From Thermodesulfomicrobium sp. WS (GTDB taxonomy: Bacteria > Desulfobacterota > Desulfovibrionia > Desulfovibrionales > Desulfomicrobiaceae): a DNA stretch of 64,000 nucleotides. The translations under genes were made by a program, and so were the position numbers. The notes beneath the pieces are model-generated. The model did no database searches and had not been told where the DNA came from. It saw nothing but the letters and a program-made list of their open reading frames with translations. Where the stretch lies: NCBI RefSeq assembly GCF_027925145.1, contig NZ_AP027130.1, positions 372,001 through 436,000 of the forward strand, read 5' to 3'. Shown here piece after piece: positions 9,562-18,440 of the stretch (positions within the stretch are counted from its first letter, which is position 1; every line of letters begins with the position of its first letter).

Positions 9562-9570
9562 CCGAGACTA

Positions 9571-9598
9571 CGGGGCCACCGAACATTCGGTGGTCCCG
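9571..9598 (+). terminator. Strong hairpin after malic enzyme, no T-run
   Basis: A twelve-pair stem (9571-9582 with 9587-9598, one G-U) closes a four-base ACAT loop directly after the malic enzyme stop. It is not followed by a T-run, so it may be a weak terminator, an mRNA 3'-end stabiliser or a spacer that lowers expression of the next gene. Confidence 0.5.
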
Positions 9599-9613
9599 GC
9601 GTTTGGGAGAAAT

Positions 9614-10330
9614 ATGCTGCCTCTCGCAATTCTTCGTTTCGCTCCGCATGAAGGGCCGGGGTATTTGGCGCAGGTGCTGGAAGAACAGGGGCGTCCTTGG
9701 CGCCTGGTGGCCGTGGATCAGGGCGACGAGGTGCCCGTGGACCCTTCGGCTTTTGCCGGCCTGGTACTCATGGGCGGCCCCATGAGCGTCAATGACCCCC
9801 TGCCGTGGATCCCGCAGGTGCTGGCGCTTGTGCGCCGGGCCGTGGAGACGGGTGTTCCGGTGCTCGGGCATTGCCTGGGGGCACAGCTTCTCGCCCGGGC
9901 CTTGGGGGCCAGTGTCACGCCCAATGCCGTTGCCGAGATCGGCTGGCACCCGGTGCAGGTGCGACCGGGCGGGGAAACCTGGTTTGGCGACGTGCGCTCC
10001 TTTGTCGCCTTCCACTGGCATGGCGAGACCTTCGCCATTCCCGAGGGTGCGCAGTGGATCGCCCAAAGCGTGGCCTGTCCCCACCAGGCCTTTGCCCTGG
10101 GCCCGCATTTGGGACTGCAATTCCACGTGGAGATGACCGCCCCCATGGTGGAGGAGTGGGCCGCCTTGGGCGCGGAGGAGATCTGCGCCCATTTCGGCCC
10201 CTGGGTGCAGGAGCCCCAGGCCATGATGGCCGCCACCCCACAGTGGATCGACGCCCTGCAGGCCGTGGCCCGCACGGTGTATGGCCGCTGGCTGGCCGGG
10301 GTTGATGGGCGGCCGCTGCGGTCTAGATGA
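9614..10330 (+). CDS. Class I glutamine amidotransferase-like protein
   Basis: 238-residue stand-alone class I amidotransferase domain. The nucleophile elbow GHCLGAQLLA gives Cys87, and LQFHVEMT supplies the catalytic His and Glu expected near the C-terminus, so the glutaminase triad looks intact. Similar GuaA-like single-domain proteins hydrolyse glutamine or gamma-glutamyl compounds; the substrate here is unknown. Start at 9614 with GGGAGA upstream. It is separated from malic enzyme by the hairpin at 9571-9598 and overlaps the convergent U32 gene by eight bases. Whether it belongs functionally with the C4-dicarboxylate genes is uncertain. Confidence 0.85.
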   Translation: MLPLAILRFAPHEGPGYLAQVLEEQGRPWRLVAVDQGDEVPVDPSAFAGLVLMGGPMSVNDPLPWIPQVLALVRRAVETGVPVLGHCLGAQLLARALGASVTPNAVAEIGWHPVQVRPGGETWFGDVRSFVAFHWHGETFAIPEGAQWIAQSVACPHQAFALGPHLGLQFHVEMTAPMVEEWAALGAEEICAHFGPWVQEPQAMMAATPQWIDALQAVARTVYGRWLAGVDGRPLRSR

Positions 10331-12266
10331 GCCCCCCCTCCCAGTTCCACAGTCCCGGCCGTTCCTTGAGGGGGACGGTCTTGGGCACCCATTCGTGCAG
10401 GGTGGCCAAGACCTGGTAGCCGGCACCAAGAAGTTCCTGCTGGTGGGCCGAGAGGTTCAGCTCCCAGTTGGGGTAGGTCCAAAACAGCGAGCCGTGGCGC
10501 TGCGTCCAGAAGACTTCGCCTTTGGGGCTGATAAGCGGTTCGCCGTCGCGGATGCTGTCGGCGCGGATGCGGGCCACACAGGCCGGAAGCATGCCCCCGA
10601 CCACGACGCCCATGGGAAGCGGACTCGATCCCGGCAGCGCCAGCAGGCTTTCCCCATCGAGCTCGAAGGAGGCAAAGGCCCCGGCCAGGCCGAAATCCGC
10701 CAGGGCGGCAAGGCAGAGGGCGTTGGCCGCGTGGCAGAACGGGCCGGCCCAGGCCTCGGCGCGGGAAGAAAGCAGTGCCCGCTGCCAGGGCGCGCCGAGC
10801 ACGAAGCGCCGGCCGCCGAGGCGCTCCACGTCTTCGAGGTGCTCGGCAAAGGCGGCTTCTTCCTCGGGCCAGATGATGGGCGGCAGCCACCACCACAGCC
10901 GCCGGAAGATATGCCGGGAGATGGAGCGCTCCACCCCAGGCAGAAACCAGATCCCGTGCTCGCCGTCGCGGGGCAGGCGGGCCGGCAGCCGGCGCCAGGC
11001 ATGGAGGTGGATGGGCCGGGTCGGGCGCGTCCGTGGTTTGGGCTGCGGGAGTTTTGGGGCAAAATCGGAGTTGGGCGTGGGCGGCGCGGCGGGAAGCTTG
11101 GCCCGCCACGTGCGCAGGATGTGGACGAGCTCCGGGGGCCGGCGGTCAACGAGAAAGACCGGTTTGCCCTGGGCGGGCCGGGAGAGATCCAGGCGGCCGC
11201 CTTTGGGGATGGAGCGGCGCACGGGCACGGTGAAGGATCCGCCCGCGTCTTCCAGCCCCACGCGCACCAGGTCGCCGGCCATCAGGGCCTCGCGCACCTG
11301 CACCCGGGGCTGCGGCCCGCCGGCCACGCTGCCGAGCAAGAGGCCCGAGCCGGTTTGGGGCCGCAGCGACAGCGGCGAGCGCGGCTTGTGCCCCAGGAAG
11401 AAGGAGCGGGTGGTGGGCCGGCCCAGGGCCATGGCCAGCAGGTCTTCGGCCTCGCGCCGGGCCTTGGGGTCGCGGCCGTGGTCGCGGAGCAGTTGGTAGG
11501 CCCGTACGGTGTGGAACACGTAGTGCGGGCCTTTTTTGCGGCCCTCGATCTTCCAGGAGCGCACGGCGGGTACCTCGCCCAAAAGCCGCACCAGGACCCC
11601 AAGGCCGAGGTCGTCGCAGGAAAAGAAGGCTTGGGCCTCGCCCTTGCGGCGGTAGCGGCGGCGGCAGGGCTGTACGCAGCGGCCGCGCAGCCCGCTTTTT
11701 CCCCCCAAAAGGCTCGACCACGAGCAGCGGCCGGACACGGCGTAGCAGAGGGCGCCGTGCACGAAGACTTCCAAGTCCAGGTTTGGCGGCAGCATCCGGG
11801 CCACGGTCTTGATCTCGTCGATGGAGAATTCCCGCGGCAGCACCACCCGCTGGATGCCGAGATCCGCGGCCAGGGCCACGCCCCGGCCCGGAGAGGCCGC
11901 CGCCAGGGTGGAGAGGTGGAGCTCTCCGGCAAACCCGGTCTGGCGGGCCAGGGCCACCATGGCGAGATCTTGGAAGATGAGGGCGTCCGGCAGCACCATG
12001 CGGGTCATGCGCTCCAGCAGTCGGCCGGCCTGGGCCAATTCTCCTGGCTTGATGAGGGTGTTCATGGCCACATACACCCTGCGGCCGTGGCTGTGGGCCA
12101 GGGCCGTGAGGGCGGCCAGCTCACCGAGACCGAAGTTGTCGGCCTCCATGCGGGCGGAAAAATGCTTGAGGCCGCAGTACACGGCGTCGGCACCGGCGGC
12201 CAGGGCGGCGAGAAAGCTGTCGCTGTCGCCTGCTGGGGCAAGGATCTCTGGGGAAAAAGAAGTCAC
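10323..12266 (-). CDS. U32 family peptidase-like protein
   Basis: 647-residue member of the U32 (collagenase-like, YegQ/RlhA/TrhP) family. The N-terminal half is typical: LAPAGDSDSFLAALAAGADA at residues 8-27, YVAMNTL, ELHLSTLAA and the family signature EVFVHGALCYAVSGRC followed by GLRGRCVQPCRRRYR with conserved cysteines. The long C-terminal half is less recognisable. Several relatives act in tRNA or 23S rRNA base hydroxylation rather than proteolysis, so the peptidase name is historical. The GTG at 12266 is chosen because GGAGG lies about ten bases upstream; an in-frame ATG at 12368 would add an unconserved 34-residue leader. Confidence 0.85.
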   Translation of the reverse strand: MTSFSPEILAPAGDSDSFLAALAAGADAVYCGLKHFSARMEADNFGLGELAALTALAHSHGRRVYVAMNTLIKPGELAQAGRLLERMTRMVLPDALIFQDLAMVALARQTGFAGELHLSTLAAASPGRGVALAADLGIQRVVLPREFSIDEIKTVARMLPPNLDLEVFVHGALCYAVSGRCSWSSLLGGKSGLRGRCVQPCRRRYRRKGEAQAFFSCDDLGLGVLVRLLGEVPAVRSWKIEGRKKGPHYVFHTVRAYQLLRDHGRDPKARREAEDLLAMALGRPTTRSFFLGHKPRSPLSLRPQTGSGLLLGSVAGGPQPRVQVREALMAGDLVRVGLEDAGGSFTVPVRRSIPKGGRLDLSRPAQGKPVFLVDRRPPELVHILRTWRAKLPAAPPTPNSDFAPKLPQPKPRTRPTRPIHLHAWRRLPARLPRDGEHGIWFLPGVERSISRHIFRRLWWWLPPIIWPEEEAAFAEHLEDVERLGGRRFVLGAPWQRALLSSRAEAWAGPFCHAANALCLAALADFGLAGAFASFELDGESLLALPGSSPLPMGVVVGGMLPACVARIRADSIRDGEPLISPKGEVFWTQRHGSLFWTYPNWELNLSAHQQELLGAGYQVLATLHEWVPKTVPLKERPGLWNWEGGLI

Positions 12267-12352
12267 GCGTGCTGCGCCTCCATGGGCAGAGGGATGGCGC
12301 AGGGCCCACAAACACCGCTTGGGCAGGGTGAGTCCTGCGCTTGTGTCGGAAT

Positions 12353-12394
12353 CCCCGCACGCCGTCACCCAAGGACTGTCGGCGTGGGCCGGGG
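12353..12394 (-). other. Stable hairpin between cysK and the U32 gene
   Basis: On the minus strand CACGCCG pairs with CGGCGTG around a 15-base loop, extended by a CCCCG/CGGGG stem with a small bulge. It starts shortly after the cysK stop. There is no T-run, so it is either an imperfect terminator or an mRNA-stabilising element. Confidence 0.4.
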
Positions 12395-12400
12395 TACGGC

Positions 12401-13294
12401 TTATGTTTCCAGGAGCGCGGTGCTGAAGTAGCGCTCCGCCCGGTCAGGAAGCACTGTGGCGATGACGCCGCCGAGCTTGCGCCGCATCTGCCGGCAGGCC
12501 CACACATTGGCCCCGGAGGAGATGCCCACCAGGAGGCCGAAGGCGCGGCCCAGCTCGCGGGTGGTGGCGATGGCGTCCTCGTCGGTAACCTCGATGACGT
12601 CGTCCACCAAGGAGGTGTCCAGGATGGCGGGGATGAAGCCGTCGCCGATGCCCTGGATTTGGTGCAGTCCCGGCTCGTGGCCCAAGAGGGCGGAGACGTT
12701 TTTGGGCTCCACCGCCACGATGCGCACCCCGGGCCGGTGTTCCTTGAGGAAAGAGCCTACCCCTTGCAGGGTGCCGCCGCTGCCCACCCCGGCCACGAAA
12801 CAGTCGATTTCGCCGCCGGTTTGCCGCCAGAGCTCCCGGGCGGTCTCTTCGTAGTGCACCCTCGGGTTGTCGGGGTTTTCGAACTGCTGGGGTACGAACA
12901 CCCGCGGGTCTTCGGCCTGCATGCGCCGCACGGCGTTCACGGCCCCGGCGATGCTCTCTTCCGCCGGGGTGAGCACGAGCTCCGCCCCCAGGCTGCGGAT
13001 GAGCTTTTTGCGCTCCTCGCTCATGTTCTCGGGCATGACGATACGCACGGCATAGCCTTTGAGCCGGCCCACCAAGGCGATACCGATGCCGGTGTTGCCG
13101 CTGGTGGGCTCCACGATGATGGAGTCGGGCTGCAGGCGGCCGTCGCGCTCGGCCCCTTCGAGCATGGCCAGGGCCACGCGGTCCTTGATGCTGCCGCCGG
13201 GGTTGAGAAATTCGGCCTTGGCCACGATGCGTTCGCCGGGGAATTCGAAGAGGGGCGTATTGCCGATAAGGCTCAAGATGGAGTCGGTACGCAT
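12401..13294 (-). CDS. cysK: Cysteine synthase (O-acetylserine sulfhydrylase)
   Basis: 297-residue PLP enzyme making cysteine from O-acetylserine and sulfide. The N-terminus SLIGNTPL is typical, NPGGSIKDR carries the PLP lysine, EPTSGNTGIG is the substrate loop and VGSGGTLQGVG the phosphate-binding glycine loop. The start at 13294 gives the normal family length; upstream in-frame codons lack a binding site. A relative such as cystathionine beta-synthase is unlikely at this length. It is divergent from the Ehr operon across 184 bases that must hold promoters for both. Confidence 0.92.
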   Translation of the reverse strand: MRTDSILSLIGNTPLFEFPGERIVAKAEFLNPGGSIKDRVALAMLEGAERDGRLQPDSIIVEPTSGNTGIGIALVGRLKGYAVRIVMPENMSEERKKLIRSLGAELVLTPAEESIAGAVNAVRRMQAEDPRVFVPQQFENPDNPRVHYEETARELWRQTGGEIDCFVAGVGSGGTLQGVGSFLKEHRPGVRIVAVEPKNVSALLGHEPGLHQIQGIGDGFIPAILDTSLVDDVIEVTDEDAIATTRELGRAFGLLVGISSGANVWACRQMRRKLGGVIATVLPDRAERYFSTALLET

Positions 13295-13478
13295 GGTCTC
13301 TCGCGCAAAAAAGAGGCTCCAGGAGCAGTCCTCCCGGGCGCTTTCTCCATAGCCGTGGGCGGCTTGTCTTGGCAAGGTCGGTGTTCGGCAGGGCAAAATT
13401 TTTCGTGACTAACATGGCGATGCACCATAGACGCCCCCTGCCCCGTCGTTGGTCCAAAATAAGGGGAGGAAAAACACT

Positions 13479-15431
13479 ATGCTGTGGTGGCTTGTGGCAA
13501 TGATGATTGCTGGGATGGCGCTCTCGGCGGCAGCCGGCCGGGGGCGTTTGGGCGCGGTGCTCGGCCCGGCGGTGATGTTCGCGGTCTGTCTGGCGGGTTT
13601 GGGCTTCGCCCTGGGACCGGACGGCCGCTGGGTACTGCCGTTTGCGCCGCCTTTGGGTTCTGGAGCCCTGCGCCTGGACGCGGTGGCACGTTTTTTTCTG
13701 CTTCCCCTCTTTGGGCTGGGGGCCATGGTGGCCATCTACGGCGTGGGCTATTTGCAGCATGCGGTGGGCCGCCGTCATTTGGGCGTCCATTGGGCCGTGG
13801 TGCTGCTTCTGCTGCTCGGGATGACCGTGGTGTTTCTGGCCGACGATGGCTTTGTGTTCTTGGTGGGCTGGGAACTCATGTCCGTGGCCCCGTTTTTTCT
13901 CGTGGCCTTTGACGATCACGATGCCTCGGTGCGTGCCGCGGCCTGGGAGTATTTGGCCGCAGCGCACTTGGGAGGCGCGGCGCTCGTGGCGGGCCTCGCC
14001 CTGGCCGCGGCGTCGGGCGGATGGTCCTTTGACGCCATGCGCGCGGCCCTGCCGGGAAGCGCCCTGGCGCTGCCGGTATTCGGGCTCATGGTACTCGGCG
14101 GCGGGGCCAAGGCCGGTCTCGTGCCGCTGCACGTATGGCTGCCGGAAGCGCACCCGGCCGCGCCGAGTCATGTGTCCGCCCTCATGTCCGGTCTTATGGT
14201 GAATACCGGGATCTATGCTGTGGTGCGCGCCCTGGACGTGGTGGGCATGCCTGGGGCCGGCGCGGGCGTCCTCTTGGTGCTGGCGGGCTTGGTGAGCGCG
14301 GTGTTCGGGGCCATGCAGGCCCTGGTGCAGGGGAATGCCAAACGGCTGCTTGCCTTCAGCACGGTGGAGAACATGGGCTTGGTGTTCATGGCGGTGGGTG
14401 TCGGTATCGTGGGATATGCCTGCGGCCTGGTGGTCACCGCCTGGCTGGGTCTGGCGGCGGCCTTGATGCATCTCTTGCACCATTCCTTGTTCAAGGGGCT
14501 CCTGTTTATGGGGGCCGGTGCGGTGCTCGAAGCCACAGGAACGGTGGAGCTTCGCGCCCTGGGCGGGATCGCCCAGCGCATGCCGCAGGTGAGTCGGTGC
14601 ATGGCCGTAGGCGTGGCCACGGTGTCGGGGCTTCCGCCCTTTTGTGGGCTGGTGGGCGAGGTGCTGCTCTTCGCCGCCCTGGCTACGGGCATGGCGGCGT
14701 CTGACCCCGGGTTGCGCGGCGTCATGCTCGCCGGATTCGTGGGGCTGGCCTTGGTGAGCGGCGTGGTGCTTGCCGGCATGACCCGGCTGTTCGGGATCGC
14801 CTTTTTGGGCGCCCCAAGGTCGCCGCAGGCCGCGGAGGCCAAAGAGCCGGGAAGGCTCATGCGCCTGCCCATGATGGTGCTGGCGGCCGCCTGTTTGGCC
14901 GCGGCAGTGGCGGCCCCGGTGGCCTTGGGGCTCGCCCTGCCTGCCGTGGGCGTGGTCTTGGGTGCGGTCCCGCGGGAGCCGCTTGCCCCGTTTGTGGCGG
15001 GAGTGGCGCAGATTGCCACCATCGGTGTAGTGGTCGCCGTCGCGGTGGTCGTGGTGGCGGGGGTGCGTCGATTGCTTCCCGGCTGGGCGGATGCCCGACG
15101 GTTTCGTACTTGGGACTGCGGCTATGCGGCCCCGTCGGTGCGTATGCAGTATTCCGCCTTTGGCTTTGCCCAGCCCCTGTGGCGGGCCATCGGTGGAACG
15201 AGCGTTGCCCGGGTCACGGTCGAAAAGCCTGTTGGATTCTTTCCGGCGCATGCCTGGGCGCGCGTGGAGCCTGCGGATCCCCTGCGCACGGCGTGGGAGA
15301 GGCTTTTTGGCGGGGTGCGCAGCATGTGTGACGCCCTCAAGTGGCTGCAGCACGGCCGCATCCAGCTCTATGTCTTCACCATGGTGGCGGTGTTGGGGAT
15401 CCTCATCGTATGGCGGCTTTGGGGGGAGTAG
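13479..15431 (+). CDS. hyfB: Ehr complex antiporter-like membrane subunit (HyfB/NuoL family)
   Basis: 650-residue polytopic membrane protein of the proton-conducting NuoL/M/N-Mrp family, first gene of a six-gene operon. Its N-terminal half is nearly all hydrophobic segments; KAGLVPLHVWLPEAHPAAPS (residues 208-227) holds the conserved lysine and loop of the antiporter-like fold, and a Leu/His-rich LMHLLHHSLFKGLLFMGAG follows. Homologues in hydrogenase-4 and formate hydrogenlyase are thought to move protons or Na+. The ATG at 13479 follows AAGGGGAGG. It is abutted by hyfC with no gap. Confidence 0.9.
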   Translation: MLWWLVAMMIAGMALSAAAGRGRLGAVLGPAVMFAVCLAGLGFALGPDGRWVLPFAPPLGSGALRLDAVARFFLLPLFGLGAMVAIYGVGYLQHAVGRRHLGVHWAVVLLLLLGMTVVFLADDGFVFLVGWELMSVAPFFLVAFDDHDASVRAAAWEYLAAAHLGGAALVAGLALAAASGGWSFDAMRAALPGSALALPVFGLMVLGGGAKAGLVPLHVWLPEAHPAAPSHVSALMSGLMVNTGIYAVVRALDVVGMPGAGAGVLLVLAGLVSAVFGAMQALVQGNAKRLLAFSTVENMGLVFMAVGVGIVGYACGLVVTAWLGLAAALMHLLHHSLFKGLLFMGAGAVLEATGTVELRALGGIAQRMPQVSRCMAVGVATVSGLPPFCGLVGEVLLFAALATGMAASDPGLRGVMLAGFVGLALVSGVVLAGMTRLFGIAFLGAPRSPQAAEAKEPGRLMRLPMMVLAAACLAAAVAAPVALGLALPAVGVVLGAVPREPLAPFVAGVAQIATIGVVVAVAVVVVAGVRRLLPGWADARRFRTWDCGYAAPSVRMQYSAFGFAQPLWRAIGGTSVARVTVEKPVGFFPAHAWARVEPADPLRTAWERLFGGVRSMCDALKWLQHGRIQLYVFTMVAVLGILIVWRLWGE

Positions 15432-16328
15432 ATGGAAAGTCTGTTCTGGGGGGTGGGCGTGGTGTGCGCCCCGCTCCTTTTGGGGATCATCAATCGGGTG
15501 AAGGCGCTGTGGGCGGGCCGGCGTGGTCGGCCCATGCTCCAGACCTATTTTGATATGGCCAAATTACTGCGCAAGGGCACTGTGGTGAGCGAGACGACCT
15601 CATGGGTGTTTCGCTTGGGGCCGGTATGCGCCGTGGTGGGGCCGGCGGTGGCCATGCTCCTCGTCCCCTTTGCGGGAAGACCGGGCCTGTGGTCCTTCCC
15701 CTTGGATTTCGTGGTGCTCGCGTACGTGCTCGCCCTGCCGCGTCTGGGCACCATGCTGGCCGCTCTCGACGTAGGCTCCAGCTTTGAAGGCATGGGGGCG
15801 AGCCGGGAGGCCGCCTTTGGGGCCCTGGCGGAACCCGCTCTGCTGGCGGCGCTGCTGGCCGCTGCAGGTCAGGGGGGCTTGCGGCTGGCCGACGGCGTGG
15901 CGGCGGTGGATGTGCTGCACGGCGGCGGCGTGCTGCTGGGGATTGCGGTGTTTCTCCTGCTGCTGGTGGAGAACGCCCGCATGCCGGTGGACGACCCCAA
16001 CACCCATCTGGAACTCACCATGATCCACGAGGTCATGGTCCTGGACCATAGCGGGCCGGAGTTGGCCGCCATCACCTATGGCGCGGCGCTCAAGCTGTGG
16101 GTGTTCGCCGCGCTCCTCGTGGCCCTGGTCTTGCCGCTGCACGCCGTGTCGTTGCCGTGGGCCGTGGTTGCCCACGTGACCGGGATCTTGGTGGTGGCCG
16201 CGGCCGTGGGTGTGGTGGAGTCCTTGAGCGCCCGCCTCCCCATGCCGCGGGTGCCGGCCTTCATCTTGAGCGGCGCGGCCTGCGGCTTGGTGGTGCTGTT
16301 TGCCGTGATCTGGGGAGGACGGCTATGA
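15432..16328 (+). CDS. hyfC: Ehr complex membrane subunit (HyfC/NuoH family)
   Basis: 298-residue membrane protein of the NuoH/HycD/HyfC family, which anchors the hydrophilic arm and forms the entry to the ion path. Signature pieces are RGRPMLQTYFDMAKLLRKG near residue 35, GSSFEGMGASREA near residue 115 and VENARMPVDDPNTHLELTM near residue 180, which holds the conserved acidic residues. The ATG sits immediately after the hyfB stop, with GGGGGGAG as binding site. It overlaps hyfE by four bases (ATGA). Confidence 0.92.
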   Translation: MESLFWGVGVVCAPLLLGIINRVKALWAGRRGRPMLQTYFDMAKLLRKGTVVSETTSWVFRLGPVCAVVGPAVAMLLVPFAGRPGLWSFPLDFVVLAYVLALPRLGTMLAALDVGSSFEGMGASREAAFGALAEPALLAALLAAAGQGGLRLADGVAAVDVLHGGGVLLGIAVFLLLLVENARMPVDDPNTHLELTMIHEVMVLDHSGPELAAITYGAALKLWVFAALLVALVLPLHAVSLPWAVVAHVTGILVVAAAVGVVESLSARLPMPRVPAFILSGAACGLVVLFAVIWGGRL

Positions 16329-16960
16329 GCGTACAGACCCTCTCGTTGGTATGGTGGGCGGTGATCTTGAGCGACCTCGTGCTCTTGGGCGCAGGGCGGC
16401 TGCGGCATCTCATCCTCCTGTCGGCGGCCCATGGGGTGCTTTTGGGCGTCGTGGTGGCAGGCATGAACCCTGCAGGGGAAGGGGTGCTGGTAGCCGCGGC
16501 CATGGCGGCCCTCAAGGCCGGGGTGTTCCCGTGGCTTTTGTGGCGCACCATGCGCCGCATCGGTTCGAGCGAGATCGTGGAGCCCTATATGGGCCTGGGC
16601 ACGAGTGTGGTGCTGGGCCTGGTGGGCCTGGGGCTGCTCTTTGGGTTGGAGTCCCGGGTGGTGCTGCCGGTGGCGGCTCCGCCGCTCTTGCTCCCAGCGG
16701 CCCTGCTCACGGTCCTTGCCGGCATCATTCTCATCGTGCTGCGCCATAAGGCCCTTACCCAGGTCATTGGGTATCTCACCATGGAAAACGGAATCTTTCT
16801 TTTGGGCGTGCCCTTGATCGGCCACGACGCCATGTGGATCGAATTCCTCATCCTCCTGGATTTGTTCGTGGCCATTTTTGTCATGGGGATCGCCATCCAC
16901 CACATCAGCCGGACCTTTGACTCCATCGACGTGGACCGGTTCTGCACCTTGCGAGATTAG
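16325..16960 (+). CDS. hyfE: Ehr complex membrane subunit (HyfE family)
   Basis: 211-residue hydrophobic protein with six or seven membrane segments, matching hydrogenase-4 component E, whose N-terminal half resembles NuoK. VLRHKALTQVIGYLTMENGI near residues 138-157 is characteristic. The start codon overlaps the hyfC stop. HyfE is absent from Ech-type hydrogenases and from formate hydrogenlyase-1, so its presence puts this operon with the hydrogenase-4/Ehr branch. Confidence 0.88.
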   Translation: MSVQTLSLVWWAVILSDLVLLGAGRLRHLILLSAAHGVLLGVVVAGMNPAGEGVLVAAAMAALKAGVFPWLLWRTMRRIGSSEIVEPYMGLGTSVVLGLVGLGLLFGLESRVVLPVAAPPLLLPAALLTVLAGIILIVLRHKALTQVIGYLTMENGIFLLGVPLIGHDAMWIEFLILLDLFVAIFVMGIAIHHISRTFDSIDVDRFCTLRD

Positions 16961-16962
16961 CC

Positions 16963-18432
16963 ATGCCCATCATTCCCTTTGCCCTTGTCTTTCTGCCCGT
17001 TGGGGGCGGTATCCTCGCCCTGCTGGTGGCGCGTGATGCTCTGCGCCGGGGGCTTTTGGTGGTCACTGCCGTGGCCCATGCGGCCATGGTGGCGGCGGGT
17101 GCCGCCGCCCCTACGGTCCCGCCAGAGGCTATGCTCGGCCTGGATGCCCCGGGACTTGTGTTTTTGGGGTTGGCGAGCATCCTCTTTGTGGCGGCCAGCA
17201 TCTATGCTGTCGGGTACTTGCGCGCCGAGACCAAGGATGAGCGCGCCGATTTCGTCGCTGGGGTGATGTTCCGCAACGCCCCGGAGCGGATTTTCACTGC
17301 CTGCCTGCTGTTTTTCCTGGCATCCATGAGCTTGGTGTGTCTTGCGCGCCATTTGGGCCTGTTGTGGGTGGGGGTGGAATGCACCACCCTGGCCAGCGCA
17401 CCCCTCATCTATTTCCACCGCCATCAGCGCTCGTTGGAAGCCACCTGGAAGTACCTGCTCATCTGTTCCGTGGGCATCGCCTTTGCCCTCATGGGACTTA
17501 TGCTGGTGAGCTATGCTGCGGCCGGCAGCTCCTCTTCGTTGCACCTCGATGCCCTGATGGCGCACGCCACGGCCATGCGGCCCCGCTGGCTGCAGGTGGC
17601 CTTTGTGTTCTTGCTGGTCGGTTATGGATGCAAGATGGGACTTGCGCCCATGCACCATTGGCTGCCCGACGCCCATAGCGAGGCACCGTCTTTGGTGTCG
17701 GCCCTGCTTTCCGGGGCCCTGCTCAACTGCGCCTTTTTGGGCATCATTCGGGGGCATCAGCTCTGTGTGGCCGCTGGGCTGGGCGAGTTTTCCGGATCCA
17801 TGCTCGTGCTCTTGGGCCTGCTCTCGCTGGGGACCGCTGCCGTGTTCGTGGTGGGGCAGGGGGATTTCAAACGCATGCTTGCCTACTCCAGCGTGGAGCA
17901 CATGGGGCTGCTTGCCCTGGCCTTGGGCGCGGGCGGCGCTCCGGCGGCCTCCGGCATGCTGCATGCCGTGAACCATTCCCTCACCAAGGCAGCGCTCTTT
18001 CTCTTGGCGGGGAACATCTTGGCCCTGTACCACACCAAGTCCTCCTATGACACCAGCGGCCTGGTGCGGACCATCCCGGTGACGGGCGTGCTGTGGGTGG
18101 CGGGGTTTCTTTCCATCACCGGGACGCCCCCGTTTGGGACCTTCGTGAGCGAGCTCGGCATCGTCCAGGGGCTTTTGGCCCAGGGGCGCTTCGGGGTGGC
18201 GGCCCTCACCGTGCTCTGCCTGGCGGTGATCTTTGTGGGCATGTCCATGGCCGTGGCGCGGATGATCCAGGGCCCGCGGCCGCGCTATCTGCGCGGCACG
18301 CCTCGTGAAGAGTGGACCAGCGTGGGCCCGTCGGCCATATTGTTGGCGCTGGTCTTGGCCCTGGGCGTGGTGCAGCCGCACGGTTTGCGCCAGCTCTTAG
18401 GCGAAGCCCTGCGCGTGGCAGGCGGGATGTAG
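16963..18432 (+). CDS. hyfF: Ehr complex antiporter-like membrane subunit (HyfF family)
   Basis: 489-residue second antiporter-like subunit. VGYGCKMGLAPMHHWLPDAH (residues 219-238) carries the conserved lysine region of the NuoL/M/N fold, and MLHAVNHSLTKAALFLLAGN the second lysine region near residue 335. It begins two bases after hyfE. A complex with two antiporter-like subunits (HyfB and HyfF) and no HyfD resembles the minimal Ehr layout known from family surveys. Ion specificity cannot be read from the sequence. Confidence 0.9.
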   Translation: MPIIPFALVFLPVGGGILALLVARDALRRGLLVVTAVAHAAMVAAGAAAPTVPPEAMLGLDAPGLVFLGLASILFVAASIYAVGYLRAETKDERADFVAGVMFRNAPERIFTACLLFFLASMSLVCLARHLGLLWVGVECTTLASAPLIYFHRHQRSLEATWKYLLICSVGIAFALMGLMLVSYAAAGSSSSLHLDALMAHATAMRPRWLQVAFVFLLVGYGCKMGLAPMHHWLPDAHSEAPSLVSALLSGALLNCAFLGIIRGHQLCVAAGLGEFSGSMLVLLGLLSLGTAAVFVVGQGDFKRMLAYSSVEHMGLLALALGAGGAPAASGMLHAVNHSLTKAALFLLAGNILALYHTKSSYDTSGLVRTIPVTGVLWVAGFLSITGTPPFGTFVSELGIVQGLLAQGRFGVAALTVLCLAVIFVGMSMAVARMIQGPRPRYLRGTPREEWTSVGPSAILLALVLALGVVQPHGLRQLLGEALRVAGGM

Positions 18433-18440
18433 GAGGATTT

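Noticed and set aside
12444-15353. 969-codon minus-strand frame across cysK and hyfB
   Set aside because: Shadow of two real genes on opposite strands; His/Arg/Gly-rich product without domains.
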